A stretch of DNA of 64,000 nt, taken from contig RSEF01000003.1 of the NCBI GenBank assembly GCA_003993805.1, positions 65,482,057 to 65,546,056 of the forward strand, given 5' to 3'. A program made the position numbers and the translations under genes. A model generated the notes under the pieces. It was given only the letters and a program-made list of their open reading frames with translations. It did not search any database and was not told the origin of the DNA. The first letter of the stretch is position 1; every line of letters begins with the position of its first letter. Below, in pieces: positions 52,001 to 63,400 of the stretch. Source of the DNA: Himantopus leucocephalus (Eukaryota; Chordata; Aves; Charadriiformes; Recurvirostridae).

Positions 52001-54404
52001 TTCTTTCCTGAAAGATGCTGAAAACACACAGGAGTGAGTTGCTTGCGATGTGCAAGTGAGAGAGGCAGGGACTCAACAGCGCAAGCAGAGAATGAGGGGA
52101 CATCCAAAAAGAACAGAGAGCAGAGACCTCACTGGGCCTTAACTGTGATGGAAAGGAGCAAAGGGAGACAGGGGAATTTGTTGCAACCCAGTAAGTCTCT
52201 GATTTGCAGGACTGAGGGTGAGACTGACAGAAGGGGTCTGCCCGATAATGGTATCTGGGGCAGAGGAGAGATTTGTTCATAAATCTCTTGTTTCTGATCT
52301 ACTTCATTACGTTTGTTTAAGTTCCTGTGCTCCAATAAGACAGCTTTTGGAAATCAGTGCCCCAGGAGTTCTGGGAACAGTCACAAAAAAGTTGACCTAC
52401 CTTTGGTTTGCATTGATTTAGGTTGACCCACCCTTAAAATTTGACCCAGTTCATATTCCCATTGCACCATTCTTAATAAAACTTTCTCCTAAAGTGTAAT
52501 TAGCAAGTCTGTACGAATGAGATTAGTGTTGTCTAATAAAACTGATAACTTAATGCCTGCTCTGTGTTCCCATCTGATGCCTCAGCTGGCAAGACATTCC
52601 TCTCTGTAGCCATCACTCCTAGGATTAGTTACCAGCTGATTAAATCTCAGGAAAGCCCTTGTATCCTATGGATTGGGTGCTAGCCATGCTCCCTGCAAGC
52701 AGGTGTGGGAGCAGATATTTTCTGCTGATGGAGGGGTTATGCCTTTGCAACTGTGCAGATTGTTGTGAGTGGTAGCACCAGAGATGCAAGCCACAGATGG
52801 CAGCAAGGGGATGCAGCTGTCTGCATGAGGCTTAGTATCCCTGAAGCAGCTGCACTGGGAATTTGGTAGATGTAGCATGGCTTATGTGTGCTGAGTGGTC
52901 TCCATTAATCCCTCTGCCTTCACCTCATCTTTGCTCATTACATTATTATTACAAATTATGAGCATTGCTAAAGCCCCAACAACCTGTTGACATAGCCTCT
53001 AGGTCCTATGTTTTCTGTGTTCCTGGGTAGACTACACTCTGCATTCGTCACTAGTTATGTCTTTTCTTTTTTGTTTTGCTTTTGATTTGCTTTCTGCCTT
53101 GAGTAGGAAAAATTTCATGGGTGTCAAGATCCTTGTGTAGGAAGGGTAAATAGGATTTTAAATGATAGCCCATGACCCAAGAACATGATGCAAGGCTTAA
53201 GTATTGAACTCAGTCCCTTTTGGATCTATCAATGAAGCCAGAAGACAAGGGTAAAAGATAACCTTGATAGAATACTTAAACCTCACCTGTCATTTAAGTT
53301 ACGTTAATTTTGCACAAAGTGGAATTAAGATTATCCTTATACTTTTCAATTGCTTTTCCACTGCACTCTTACCATTTCTTTTCTCTTTCTCTGCTTTGTT
53401 TGTCCAGTTACTTCCAAATTTGTTCCTCAAGACTCTTGTCCCATCTTTCCCATCACATTTATATATTTGATTACCTATTAACAAATTCTTTATCTCTTAC
53501 CATTCTCTGTGTCATCATTAGTGCTTTAGCATTAGCACAGAAAGCGTCCAGGAAAAATCTTGACGTTGGAGCAAATCTTTTCCTCTCAGGCATCCAGGCA
53601 GAATTTGGATTAGTACTGACATTACACCCAAAGGCAGCCTGATCTCCTGCTGGTGTATTACATACTCCCTGGAGAGAACTGGATCTTGCTCCAGCACATT
53701 CCTGATTTGGGGGGAACTGACAGGTTAACTAGGTCCCTACTACCATGTGAAGGACCTCACAGGGATACTTTAATTTGTAACCTGGTAGGGATTGCTATTT
53801 CACGTGTTGTGTACCTGAGGAGCAACAGAGGTACAGTACAGTGCCCTCTCAGTGTTATCCTTTGCCAACTCCTGCCTGACCAGGGTTTGCTAGCAGGCAC
53901 CTAAGTGGATCTAAACTATTTCCAGACTGGGAATTCTGCAGGGGTATTAGCTTTGATTCTGACCCGAGGTGCAAAAGATTCTCTGTGGTGGTCATTGTAA
54001 GAGGATTTTTCCCATTTTAAGATCTTTTTGCACAGTCTTTGGGGCTGCAAGGCAATAACTGCTTAGGGGCAGTGCATATCTCTGAATCAGTGCTGTAGGA
54101 GAGGTCAGGAAGAGGACTAGTTAAGGATGCGCAGAGAAACAGAGTTTGCTTATAATATTATTTATTTAGAATTTTTTTCAAATTCCTTTGGGAAACAGAA
54201 AACTTAAACATAGAGATAATTCCAGAGAAATGAGAGGAATTTTATTTTAAATGTTTTGAATTCATGAGAGGTTTGGGGAAGTGAGAGAAATGAAAACTGT
54301 CCACACACAGAATATATTGACTTGCGTCAACTCGAGAAACTTGAATTACTGCTTGTGCAAAACTGTAGAAAATGTTTACAGGCGATGTTATTCTTACATC
54401 AGAG

Positions 54405-54655
54405 TATTTCCCCCGCTTTGCCTTCGCCTTCCCTCCTGCTGAGCTTTCTCCTTTCTATGATCTTACTTTTCCTTTTTACTTGCTCTCAACTTCTCACTTT
54501 TTGCTAGTTCCCAGTTTTCCTCTTCGAGTCCCTCACCACAGTTTTTTTCCTCCTCTACTCTTTTGCCTTTTTTGTTGCATTTGCTCTATCTTTAACTTCT
54601 CTCCCCTGTGCTTTTTTTCTTTTGTATCACTTTCTGCTTCCCTCTCCATATAATT
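54405..54655. repeat. Pyrimidine-rich low-complexity tract
   Basis: About 250 nt composed mostly of C and T on the plus strand, with interruptions. It is not a simple tandem repeat. Purine-rich on the other strand, it could in principle form triplex DNA. Confidence 0.6.
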
Positions 54656-54944
54656 ATTCAGCTACTTCATTTCCCTGAATCTTTTTATATTTCTATTTTA
54701 AAAGACAAAAAAGTTAAATGGGAAAGGCAGCTTTCAGTTAAATATTTATGCTGCATAATGGGCTGCTTGCTGTGTTATATACCTTCATGTTATCCTGGCA
54801 CAAACTAGCAGAGGAGATAAAATGAAGGATGAAGGAGAGAGAAAATGAAATGTTGCCTGTCAGGATCACCATGAAGGTGTGGTAGAGTGAAGAGTATTAA
54901 TCTAGAGCTTCCTTGGGATTCCATTTTGGGTTAATCTATGCTCT

Positions 54945-55030
54945 GACTATTGGCTTTGCAACTGTAAAATGAAGATTTTGGAATTTTCTTCCCTCAAAGA
55001 GGCAGTGTGAAGACAAATACATTAGAAGTT
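54945..55030 (+). repeat. Possible MIR/L2-like 3' end
   Basis: The series CAACTGTAAAATGAAGAT, later AGAGGCAGTGTGAAGACAAA and TACATTAGA, resembles the shared MIR/L2 3' region 'catctgtaaaatggggat ... gggttgttgtgaggattaaa'. It is weak and decayed. Confidence 0.3.
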
Positions 55031-55809
55031 TGAAGGGTGACTACATAAAAAAGGTAATGACACCACAGAAGAATGAAAAACAGTTAACTTCAAAGTGGCA
55101 ACAGCTTGACAAATACTTAAGCAGTGGACAAAATACTTTAGTGGTTTTCAAACTGTGTATTTTCAAATTCATTGCCAGCTACTATGGAACACAATAAATT
55201 TTCCAACATTTTATTTTCCATATGAGCTCTTGGGACAACTAAATCTCAGCATACTATCAAAATATTTTTTGAGATACACTTCCATTTCTACTCAATTTTG
55301 GAAGACAAATATTTTCTAAGACCAATATATCATCCAGATAATTAATAGTAGTGCAGAAGAACTGGATAATTGATTTCTAGAAATCAGCCATCAGTTTTTA
55401 AACCTTTGTAGTTCTGAAAAGAAATACTGAAAATTGAAACCTGATTTAATGAATCATTCGCAGGACATTTTATTTGTTCCATTTTTGTACAACCACATTT
55501 TCAGAATAACGAGTTAATGCAAAGTGGATTTTGTACATGTGGTTCAGAATTTGCTTCACAAAATAAAAATGAAGTGAATAATCAAGGACAAAGAGTTAAC
55601 GAAATAATGTTAGCCTCAAGAACTTTTTTCAATAGCTCTTCTGACATCTCTCTAACATTGCAGTAGCATCAACAAGGAAGAAATTTGTCTCACTGCTGGA
55701 AAAAGAGAAAAGATGTGATAATGTGGAAAAGAATATCCAGTTATGAAGTGAAGTGATGACCAAGCTTTGGTGTAAAAGTAAATTAAGCATTGTTAATGGA
55801 CTATAGATG

Positions 55810-55880
55810 TTAGAGCCTTGGTCCATTGAAGTCAATGATTATACTCCCACTGAGTCAGTGGGAGCAAGGTTTTCACCCTA
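55810..55880. repeat. Ancient palindromic dispersed repeat copy
   Basis: CCATTGAAGTCAATGATTAT and then CCCACTGAGTCAGTGGGAGC with TTTTCACCCTA match the 'ccattgaagtcaatggga' core and flanks of the same dispersed family seen at 41000-41070 and 59155-59260. The inverted CACTGA-G-TCAGTG core is still visible. Confidence 0.5.
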
Positions 55881-58800
55881 ACTTCAAATTTAAGCTTTTG
55901 AAAGCCTTCATAAACAAACACTTGATGTTCCTCAATTTACCTGCAAGAGATACCTTAGTTGATCCTATATATTAATTTTAGAGTAATTTGATTGACTTAA
56001 AACTGCATAACTACTGCCAGAACTAGGAATTCGGGGTTTGGTGTTGACATGGCAATCTCTATAAAATGGGAAAAGTACAGGCAATGCCTGTGATATTCTT
56101 GCTGAAAGGAAGCAGGTTCCTTTAGTCGTATTTTTGCTGGCATAACAAATGAAGCAAGACTGTTGAAAATGTTTTATTTCATCACATAATTTGCTCCTTA
56201 GCATTTTCTTCATGTTCACTACTGTTGGTTGTTTGCTTTCTGAATTAATTTTGATAAAGCACCATCATATTACAATGAATAATCCAGGAGTGGCCAAAAT
56301 AATAGATTAATATTTAGTCAGTATTTTACTGTTCTAGCTTCAGTGATTCTAATGATTGGTAGTATAAATTTAGTGACAAAAATTCCCAATAGTCATTATA
56401 CAGATAAATACAGTGCCTCCTGGTTCATAATTGATAGTAATACCACCTTTCTAGATTCTCTGAACATATTCTATAGATGGTATTTTAATGTCTGTCTAAT
56501 ATAGACAGTTGCAAATATTTTATGTACATTATTAATTGAATTTTGCCATTGGAAAGTATTCAGAAAGATGTCTATATCTAAAAATACGCAATTGTGTGTT
56601 TTAGGAAATGAAACCCAGTGAGACAGCCTTATATCATGAATATTTATTTTTACCTTTATTATGTGCTGAGCACCACATTCAGGCTTGAACTGTAGGGTGT
56701 GTAAGTGTATCTCTGCCTTTCTGAGTTGGAAGGTTCATTTAATCTTGACCCCAGAAGATAGTTTCTCACAAAGATGGCTGGCCACGGCTTTAAAGGGAAG
56801 CTCAGACAGCTTTTGCTTCCCACAACAATGGCACACTTCAAAATTACTGAGTGCTGGCTACAAAAAGGGGATCTTGAACTATGTTTTCTCTCTTATTCTA
56901 GTGGCCTCTCCCAAGTGACTTCTCGAGGCCTTGCACCTGGATGACTTTCCTTTCACTTTTGTGCATTTACGGTTGTATTTACTTGTTAATCATAGCCCTT
57001 GCTCTTCCCTGGTGTCAACTGAGATTATGAAAATGATTAAATAAGGAAAATAATAGTACATGTCTTATAAAATATGAATCATCTCTCCTTGTAGGAAAGA
57101 CCTTGCATAGATGAGAGAGCATGATTGGGGACAGGGGGAATGACCATCTTTGACTTGAAAAGAATAGACATCGGCTTCTTGAAAAGGCTGAGAGAAGAAA
57201 AGTCCAACTAAAGCCAGTTTTGAATCACACTGGTGAGCCAGGGAACTCCTAAAACTGCCATACAAAGTGCTTATCCAGTTTCCAGGCTTTCCTCAACAGC
57301 AAATGCACTGAGGCAACTCCAAGAATTTCTGAAGAGTTAGAGACAAAACACATTAACTAAAAGTAGGAGATGGGGATAAATGGTGAATTGGTTGTGAAGA
57401 GTTTTTACATAAAGCAGCTGAAAGAATTTTCACAAAACTCTTTGGACAACCTCCCTCTGTCCTCAGAGGTTTATATAGGATAAATAGAACAAATACTGTT
57501 CCTGCATGTTTGTTTATCTGTGAAACTTCTCCACATAAAAAGTAATGATACCCTTTCATTGACATCGTCCAAGTAATAATATCCTTCTGACTGTGTCATA
57601 GGGGTAATAGCAACCTTTCAAGTACTTCAATGAGTAATGTATTTTTGACATTCCAAATAAAAATAAAAAGACTCCTTAAAAATACATACCTCATATTTGT
57701 TCCAGCACAAATGTCAATATAAATAAATTAAACCATTGTGGATTTGAGTGAAGAATTTGACCCATTGTACGAAATAAGTAATATAAGTTTAAAGAGATTA
57801 GTTATTTCCTCAGTTTTCTTAATAATTTTGTAATTATGCAATTAATTTGTTTTAATAAATTTTTTATCACTGTTCTACACGACAAGCATACATTAGGACA
57901 CAAAGAAAGGAACAGGGCGACATACAAGGCCTACCAGAACTCCTCTCTTAAGTTTAATTGCATGTTATTTATCATTCAGCAAATTAGCCTTGAGAGGTCA
58001 CTGTTGCTCACGCAGAACAGAAGCATCAATGCTAAGATACTACACAGAAAAATAGTTTAGTTAAGCAGTCACTACTAGGCTTTTTACTCTATAATCCAGT
58101 CTTACGTTGACATGCAAAGACGTTTTCATATGAAGCAGTAGAAGGTTGTGTGAAAATGTTCATAATGAAAATGTAAACTTTCTGCTTTCAAATCATTACT
58201 TTAATTACTCAATGTAACATAGATTTAGTACAATAAGATGATCTGTATTCATTAGAATACTCTGATTAGATTGCTTCTTGTCATAATGTTTTATCACTAA
58301 TGTGAAATACATTGCAATGTTGATCTTTTTATTAAGCCAGTATCTTTTAAAGCTAAAGATCTAGCAAGTCGTACAGGAAGTTAACTGTGTGTCTGTTTGT
58401 TGAACTTGATTTACTTCATTGAGCTTTTAATATCATCAGATAAAATACAAAGATCAAAGAATCTTCCTGCCTAAGAGGGAAAGTGAACTGCATATTAACT
58501 TTTTCTTGCTACCAGTGAGACTTCTTGTAACCCAACCAATAGAATAGCTGCATTGCAGAGGCATGAATCTTAGGAATTAGACTTGCAGAAAAGCTGCAGT
58601 CATCGGCTGTAGCTTCCTTCAGAACAAATTCCCTTTTTCATGACTGTGAGATGTTAGAATGCCCGTTTTACTCTGTATTCCCATTTGACCTCATGATAAA
58701 AGCAGGCTTTCAAAGCTGTTGTAAACTGAGGGGTTTTTTTTGCCTACTCATTTAAAAAACAAGTAGTAGAACTTGTCTTACATCAAAACCGAAATTCACC

Positions 58801-59154
58801 GATTTGTTCTGTTGATATTCTGCCAATAATGTGAAATCATATTTCTTCCATTTGCAATGATAGCTTTCTCAAACTCCATCATGTCCTGTAAGCTATATTT
58901 GATAGTTATGAGACTGAAGAGTATCTAACCCTGTGAGAAATCCTGGTTAAATTAGAATCACTCACAGTAACCAGTTTAGGATGTGCATGTCATGTATGAA
59001 CAAAACTATACAGGATTAGTTTAAAACTATTTTCATGGTAAACCATCTCCAACAACTTCTTTCCTTCAACATTATAAATAGGGGTACTTTTTTACTTTTT
59101 GGCTGTAAAGGTTATTCTCCAATTTGCTTAGAGCCACATACTTTTACAGTTAAA
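55881..59154. other. Sequence 3' of the transporter gene; no gene recognised
   Basis: AT-rich. It probably includes the end of the transporter 3' UTR: a possible minus-strand AATAAA lies at 58333-58328, about 950 nt after the stop. Other than chance frames nothing was identified. Use of that polyadenylation site is a guess. Confidence 0.4.
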
Positions 59155-59260
59155 GCTCTGATTCTACAAACATTTAAGCATATGCTTAATTTTACCTAGT
59201 AACAAAATCTCTTATATACTGACTAACAGAATAAGAGCATTTATAAGATTTGGGCCTTAT
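59155..59260. repeat. Ancient palindromic dispersed repeat copy in the transporter 3' UTR
   Basis: CTCTGATTCTACAAACATTT followed by AAGCATATGCTTAATTTTACC matches 'gatcctgcaaacacttaagcatatgcttaactttac', and the other end AAGATTTGGGCCTTA matches 'caggatttgggcctta'. It starts about 20 nt beyond the transporter stop codon at 59283-59281, so the start of the predicted 3' UTR derives from this old repeat. Confidence 0.55.
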
Positions 59261-59280
59261 TTGGCTTTCAGGAAATCTTT

Positions 59281-60432
59281 TTACACTCCTCCAAATACTT
59301 CAAGCAACCCTTTTATTGAGCAAACTATGCCTGCAATGCTACAAAGGAAACCCAAAATAAAAACAGAGATATCTGCACATTTCTCTAAGAAGGATAGTTT
59401 TTCCCACTTAAGTTTTAAATGGAAGAGAGAAGGAAGAAGAAAAGTCATAGCAGCACCTGTTACACTGCCTGTTAAACCCATCAACAGGGCAAAATGTGGT
59501 ATGAACATGGCCATCAGCAGAGTTAACAGGAGAAATGAGCCTCTTACACCCAGAGCGAATAGTGGAGATCTGTAATTGGAATGGTTGCCTCTAGAAATAC
59601 AAGCATACACAATTTCTGTGGCTGCAAAAAAGGGCAAAGGGTAAGAAAGAAGAGCCTTGGTTAAGAGACACAAATTCACTAGGGTTTGAAGAAATGATGG
59701 CAGGTTGTCAGTAATAACTTCCTTTGTCTCTTCACCCCAGGTCAAGAATGCAGTCAGTGCAAAGGTTGTTTTCAAGACACAAGCGAAAAAGTGAGTCCAA
59801 TTCAGCATACATCTGAATTCCCCTGGGTTTTTCATGTTACCTTCAAGTGTGGGAAGAAATATTTGCGAAGTGTAACTGAAAATGATCACCCCTACAGAGA
59901 CCAAGAAGTCTTCAAACTCAACAGAGAGTCTGAATTTTGCCCAGGACCATTGATGTATTTGTGTGAGACAGTAAGTCATCACTACAAGGATGATAATGAA
60001 ATGGACCAAGGAGCAAAGCTGGCTGAGTTTGGAAACAATTTTGAGAGTCTTGATAAACATGCAAGGCAGCAGTGTAACAAATGCAATTACAGACCAAGTT
60101 TTCTCAGTCACTGGTACATATGGAAAACTATGTGACAGCAAGTTTCCACTAACAACCAGATACAAAATACATGTCATGATCAGTTCCATCACTTGGGTCA
60201 CATTGACAACTATGCCACCTAGTTTGGGAGACAGCTTTTTGCAGCAGGCATTCGCAATATCTTCATACGTGTCTCTCACTCTTATGAGCTGCCCATCTTC
60301 GTTTTCTTCATACAGGCAAGCGATTAGAATCTTGCCTGTGTAACAGCATAATGCTGCTGCCAAGATAATAAGAAACAGGCCACTGTATCCACTGTGGAGA
60401 AGAGCATATGGCAATCCTAGGACAAATATTCC
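59281..60432 (-). CDS. SLC32A1-like vesicular inhibitory amino acid transporter paralogue, terminal coding exon
   Basis: The exon gives 383 codons plus a TAA stop (59283-59281), without breaks. It starts after a strong acceptor (TTTCCCTTTTTCTTTTTCAG) in phase 0 at Gly-Ile-Phe-Val-Leu-Gly, where the SLC32A1 (VGAT) transporter region begins. Exon residues shared with VGAT include GKILIACLYEENEDG (33-47), SYTSQIFLPTLEGNM (186-200), ETKEVITDNLP (235-245), ALLSYPLPFFAA (260-271), PHFALLMGLTGS (312-323) and FLLPSLFHL (331-339). About nine membrane segments are visible, as expected for the amino acid/auxin permease superfamily. VGAT loads GABA and glycine into synaptic vesicles by proton exchange; the substrate here is inferred only. 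Other stretches differ widely (for example residues 160-180 and 275-295), so this is a paralogue and not SLC32A1, which is highly conserved. The VGAT N-terminal cytoplasmic domain is on a separate exon, not found here. The Met 11 codons upstream of the acceptor lies in intron and is not the start. Confidence 0.9.
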   Translation of the reverse strand, partial: GIFVLGLPYALLHSGYSGLFLIILAAALCCYTGKILIACLYEENEDGQLIRVRDTYEDIANACCKKLSPKLGGIVVNVTQVMELIMTCILYLVVSGNLLSHSFPYVPVTEKTWSVIAFVTLLPCMFIKTLKIVSKLSQLCSLVHFIIILVVMTYCLTQIHQWSWAKFRLSVEFEDFLVSVGVIIFSYTSQIFLPTLEGNMKNPGEFRCMLNWTHFFACVLKTTFALTAFLTWGEETKEVITDNLPSFLQTLVNLCLLTKALLSYPLPFFAATEIVYACISRGNHSNYRSPLFALGVRGSFLLLTLLMAMFIPHFALLMGLTGSVTGAAMTFLLPSLFHLKLKWEKLSFLEKCADISVFILGFLCSIAGIVCSIKGLLEVFGGV

Positions 60433-63400
60433 CTGAAAAAGAAAAAGGGAAAGAAAAGATAGCACAAAATCCCTGAGGCAAACTGTTTACTAGAGGCCAC
60501 ACTCCCAAACCTGCCCTCCATTGAACATTGCTTTCACCTAACTGCGTGATGGAAGTACTGCTACATTCAGCTAAGCAAGTAACAATCATGAGAAATGTGT
60601 TTATTTATGATAAATGAAATTATCAGCAAAAATAACTGCTCCTATCGACATGTGTACGGATAAGCTAGGAAAAAGAGAATGTGACTGAATGATAGAGTCA
60701 GGTTCCTAATTAATATTTAACGCTGATGTGATTAGAAGCACATTTTAGAAGGTTCATAGGCAGTTATTGAGTCAACATGCATATTAATGAAACAGGTTCA
60801 ATATCAGTAAAATTAAGCAACTGTAGCATCATCTGTACAAGTTTCATTCAAATTAAAAATAGCACTGTAGATAGATCCAGCAATGACAATTGTCTTCAGT
60901 CTATAAAAATTGTTAACAGACCTACAGAAAGAAAATGGCATTAGAGTGACATCAGATTTTGTTTGTGTTTCCTCTGCAGCTTCTGTGTGCCTCATGCGGC
61001 CTTTGCTCTGAAGTCCACTGCTAAAGTGATTCTTCTCACAGCTGAGATTCTAGACTGTGCAAAATTATTTAGGTGTTTGAACATACACATAAAACATATA
61101 GACATACTTTTCTCTAAATGGTTTCTGAAAGGAACAGAATTATACTTTTTTTATCCAGTAAAGAAAAAAACGTGGCATTTTAGTTTCACAGAACACTGTG
61201 TGTATTTCTTTGTCTTTTTCCTTCTTTCTTGTCTATATTTAAGGACAAACGACACTTTTATGTGGTTTAATTTCCATCAGCACAAAACCAACAAAACCCT
61301 TGAACAATAGTTATTCATAAAAATATCCAATTTAGGAAAGATGTTTCCGTGACATTTCTCTTTTTATGCTACAAAGCTGAAATTAAGCAATGCACATTAG
61401 TCAAACTGGTCAGGCATTTTTGTTCTTGATGGCTGAAGAAAGGTAGGGAGGAAACAAAATACAGTTAACTAGGTCTACAGAAATTTTTACTTCAATATTT
61501 CTTACAGCACTGATGACATGATGAAATATGAGCATCTGTGCTCATGTTTGCTATTCCGGCTTGACAGAAGGGCTTGATTTGCATCAAACCTATCTAAACT
61601 CTATTTCTGACCAAACCTGAGCAACCCCATCTGCTCTGCAAAACCCATGGATCGCCGACAGAAACAGGCCTCCTCACAGAAGGGGCGACCCACTCTTCTC
61701 TCACTTTCTGAGTGAGTAGTGCCACTGACTACCTTCAGGAGCCAAAGCAGAAGAGGTGAGTTTAACGGCCTAAATCTTAATTTCAGACTTTTCCATCCAC
61801 AATCGTGAACACGAGGCCATGTGGGGGACAAGAATTTCAGGCATGCTTCTGTCTTCGGTGTTTTCTGTCAACTCCCTCAGGTTTCATACCCAGCAGACAG
61901 TTTCAGTGAGGCCAGTCTAGGAGTCCAGCTCTGCTGGAGCTCATCAAGGAGGTGGGTGCTCGTCTCAACTTTTTAGGGTTCGTACCTAGCCCCCTCCCTG
62001 CTAAGTGATACAAGTACTCCCTGGCCTGATCTATAAGGAGAGCTATGAAGAGAGGCAATTTTTCAAACACTAAATAATCATCAATGTATAAAAAGTATTC
62101 TCCTTTTTCTCCAGCCACAAAATAATATTCCTTTTTGGGCAGATTGTGGGATGAGCATCAACCAGAGAAGAAAAATCAGAAGTCCTTAAATTAAAGCAGT
62201 ATTTTTTCTCTAAGTCCATGAACAAAATGGAGTGCCCTTTGTATGAATGAGCAGCATTGCCTGTTTCACCAGGCTTCACTCTAGATGCAGGTATCTTCAG
62301 CTTTCAGGAGAATTAGAGCTGGAAGAATCATATTAAATACATGCCCTAGTACCTTTTGATTAAAAAGGTCTATGCCTTTATGTACTGAAATAGAAGCACC
62401 TCAGTTATTATTACTGATATAATAATAAAGTTATTGACTAGATACCTTTTTTGGTTGTTTTCAGTGACTTCATTTGCAGCACTGGTTTTGTATAAGTCAC
62501 AGGTGCCATTTCACTTAGGAGCTGGGACGTGCGACTACCTAGCTTGTGGTGCTTCAGTCACCCAAATCTCCCCACTCCAGTGGCTTAGCTCCATTCTAAT
62601 AGAGGTCTCATGACCCAATTAACTTGCAGTGTAATTAGCATTTCTTTTGTACATGAACTTCACAGAAGTGTTCAAAATTCTACCATTTCTGCCATCTTAC
62701 AGTCTACTTTCTTAAAAAGACTAGATATCTGGCTGTATGCAGACGGCAGGTAGCACATGTGTAACTAGGTTTTGGTACCATGCCATTTTTAATCATGTTT
62801 TTGACTGACTGGCAAGTTAGGTAGTTGCCTAAAGAACAACATGTGTTTTCTTTCCTGTGAAAACTATCCTTGGAGAACATTTACATAACAGATTGAGTTT
62901 GAAAGCATCACAAATAAACCAAGCCTATGTAAAAATCAGGACAACAAAAGCCAGAGTAATCTTCCATATTAACATAAGAACAATGATATTTTCTTAGTTT
63001 CTTGCAGTTTGTAGCAAGCTTATCTCATTTGTTTCATACTCACAGCATTATTATTTTCCCCCTTAACCTGCATTTGGGAGTTCAAAAGATATCTGCTGAC
63101 CCAAAGGGTCACTGTATAATTAAACCTCAGGTAAGTGTCAGCACAGGCCTTACCCACACAATGGCTTCTCCCCTGCTGAATTTAGTCTATTAACGTTTAT
63201 ATGACTAGCCTCAACCTCAACCAAAGCATAAGTCTTTCAGAGACATTATCACATTAGACAGACATTTACAGTCTTCCCCCACGGGTGTCTGCTTTTCCAT
63301 GCTTAATTGTTAGTTTAATCAGAGCATAACGTAATTCTAACCTCTAACATCTCCTTGTTGTTGCTTATATCAAATAATTTTATTTGGTACCTAACACAGA

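Larger units (their letters stand above)
47916..55809. other. Intergenic DNA with small old-repeat traces
   Basis: No gene was recognised. Two stretches resemble MIR-type SINEs (listed separately). An AT-rich run lies at 50535-50575. The stretch 49840-50060 has a texture like conserved non-coding DNA. Positions 54405-54655 form a long pyrimidine-rich tract on the plus strand. Frames crossing these parts are compositional, rich in Ser, Leu and Phe from TCT/CTT codons, and are not called. Confidence 0.45.

Noticed and set aside
54372..54653. A 93-codon frame rich in Phe, Leu and Ser suggesting a membrane protein
   Set aside because: It is the translation of a pyrimidine-rich low-complexity tract. 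The hydrophobicity comes from TTT/CTT/TCT codons.
56721..56760. Possible minus-strand CR1 tail ('gttggaaggttcatttaatcttgacccc')
   Set aside because: Only the GTTGGAAGG part agrees; the rest of the conserved CR1 end is absent.
59791..60343. Plus-strand frames of 114 and 117 codons opposite the transporter exon
   Set aside because: They are antisense shadows of the conserved minus-strand coding sequence.
60433..60465. An ATG 11 codons upstream of the transporter exon, in frame, as the start codon
   Set aside because: The 11 codons are the polypyrimidine tract of the acceptor (Leu, Phe and Ser from CTT/TTC/TCT). The conserved family sequence begins exactly after the CAG.
60500..60545. A minus-strand QWRAGLGV segment that superficially resembles the WEAGWNV end of VGAT exon 1
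   Set aside because: It is in another frame, has different spacing, lacks a good donor and would leave an intron of only about 70-80 nt. The similarity is limited to a few residues.
62300..62350. 'gagctggaagaatcatattaaatacatgcc' as a LINE/SINE fragment
   Set aside because: Similarity to repeat ends is limited to a few words.
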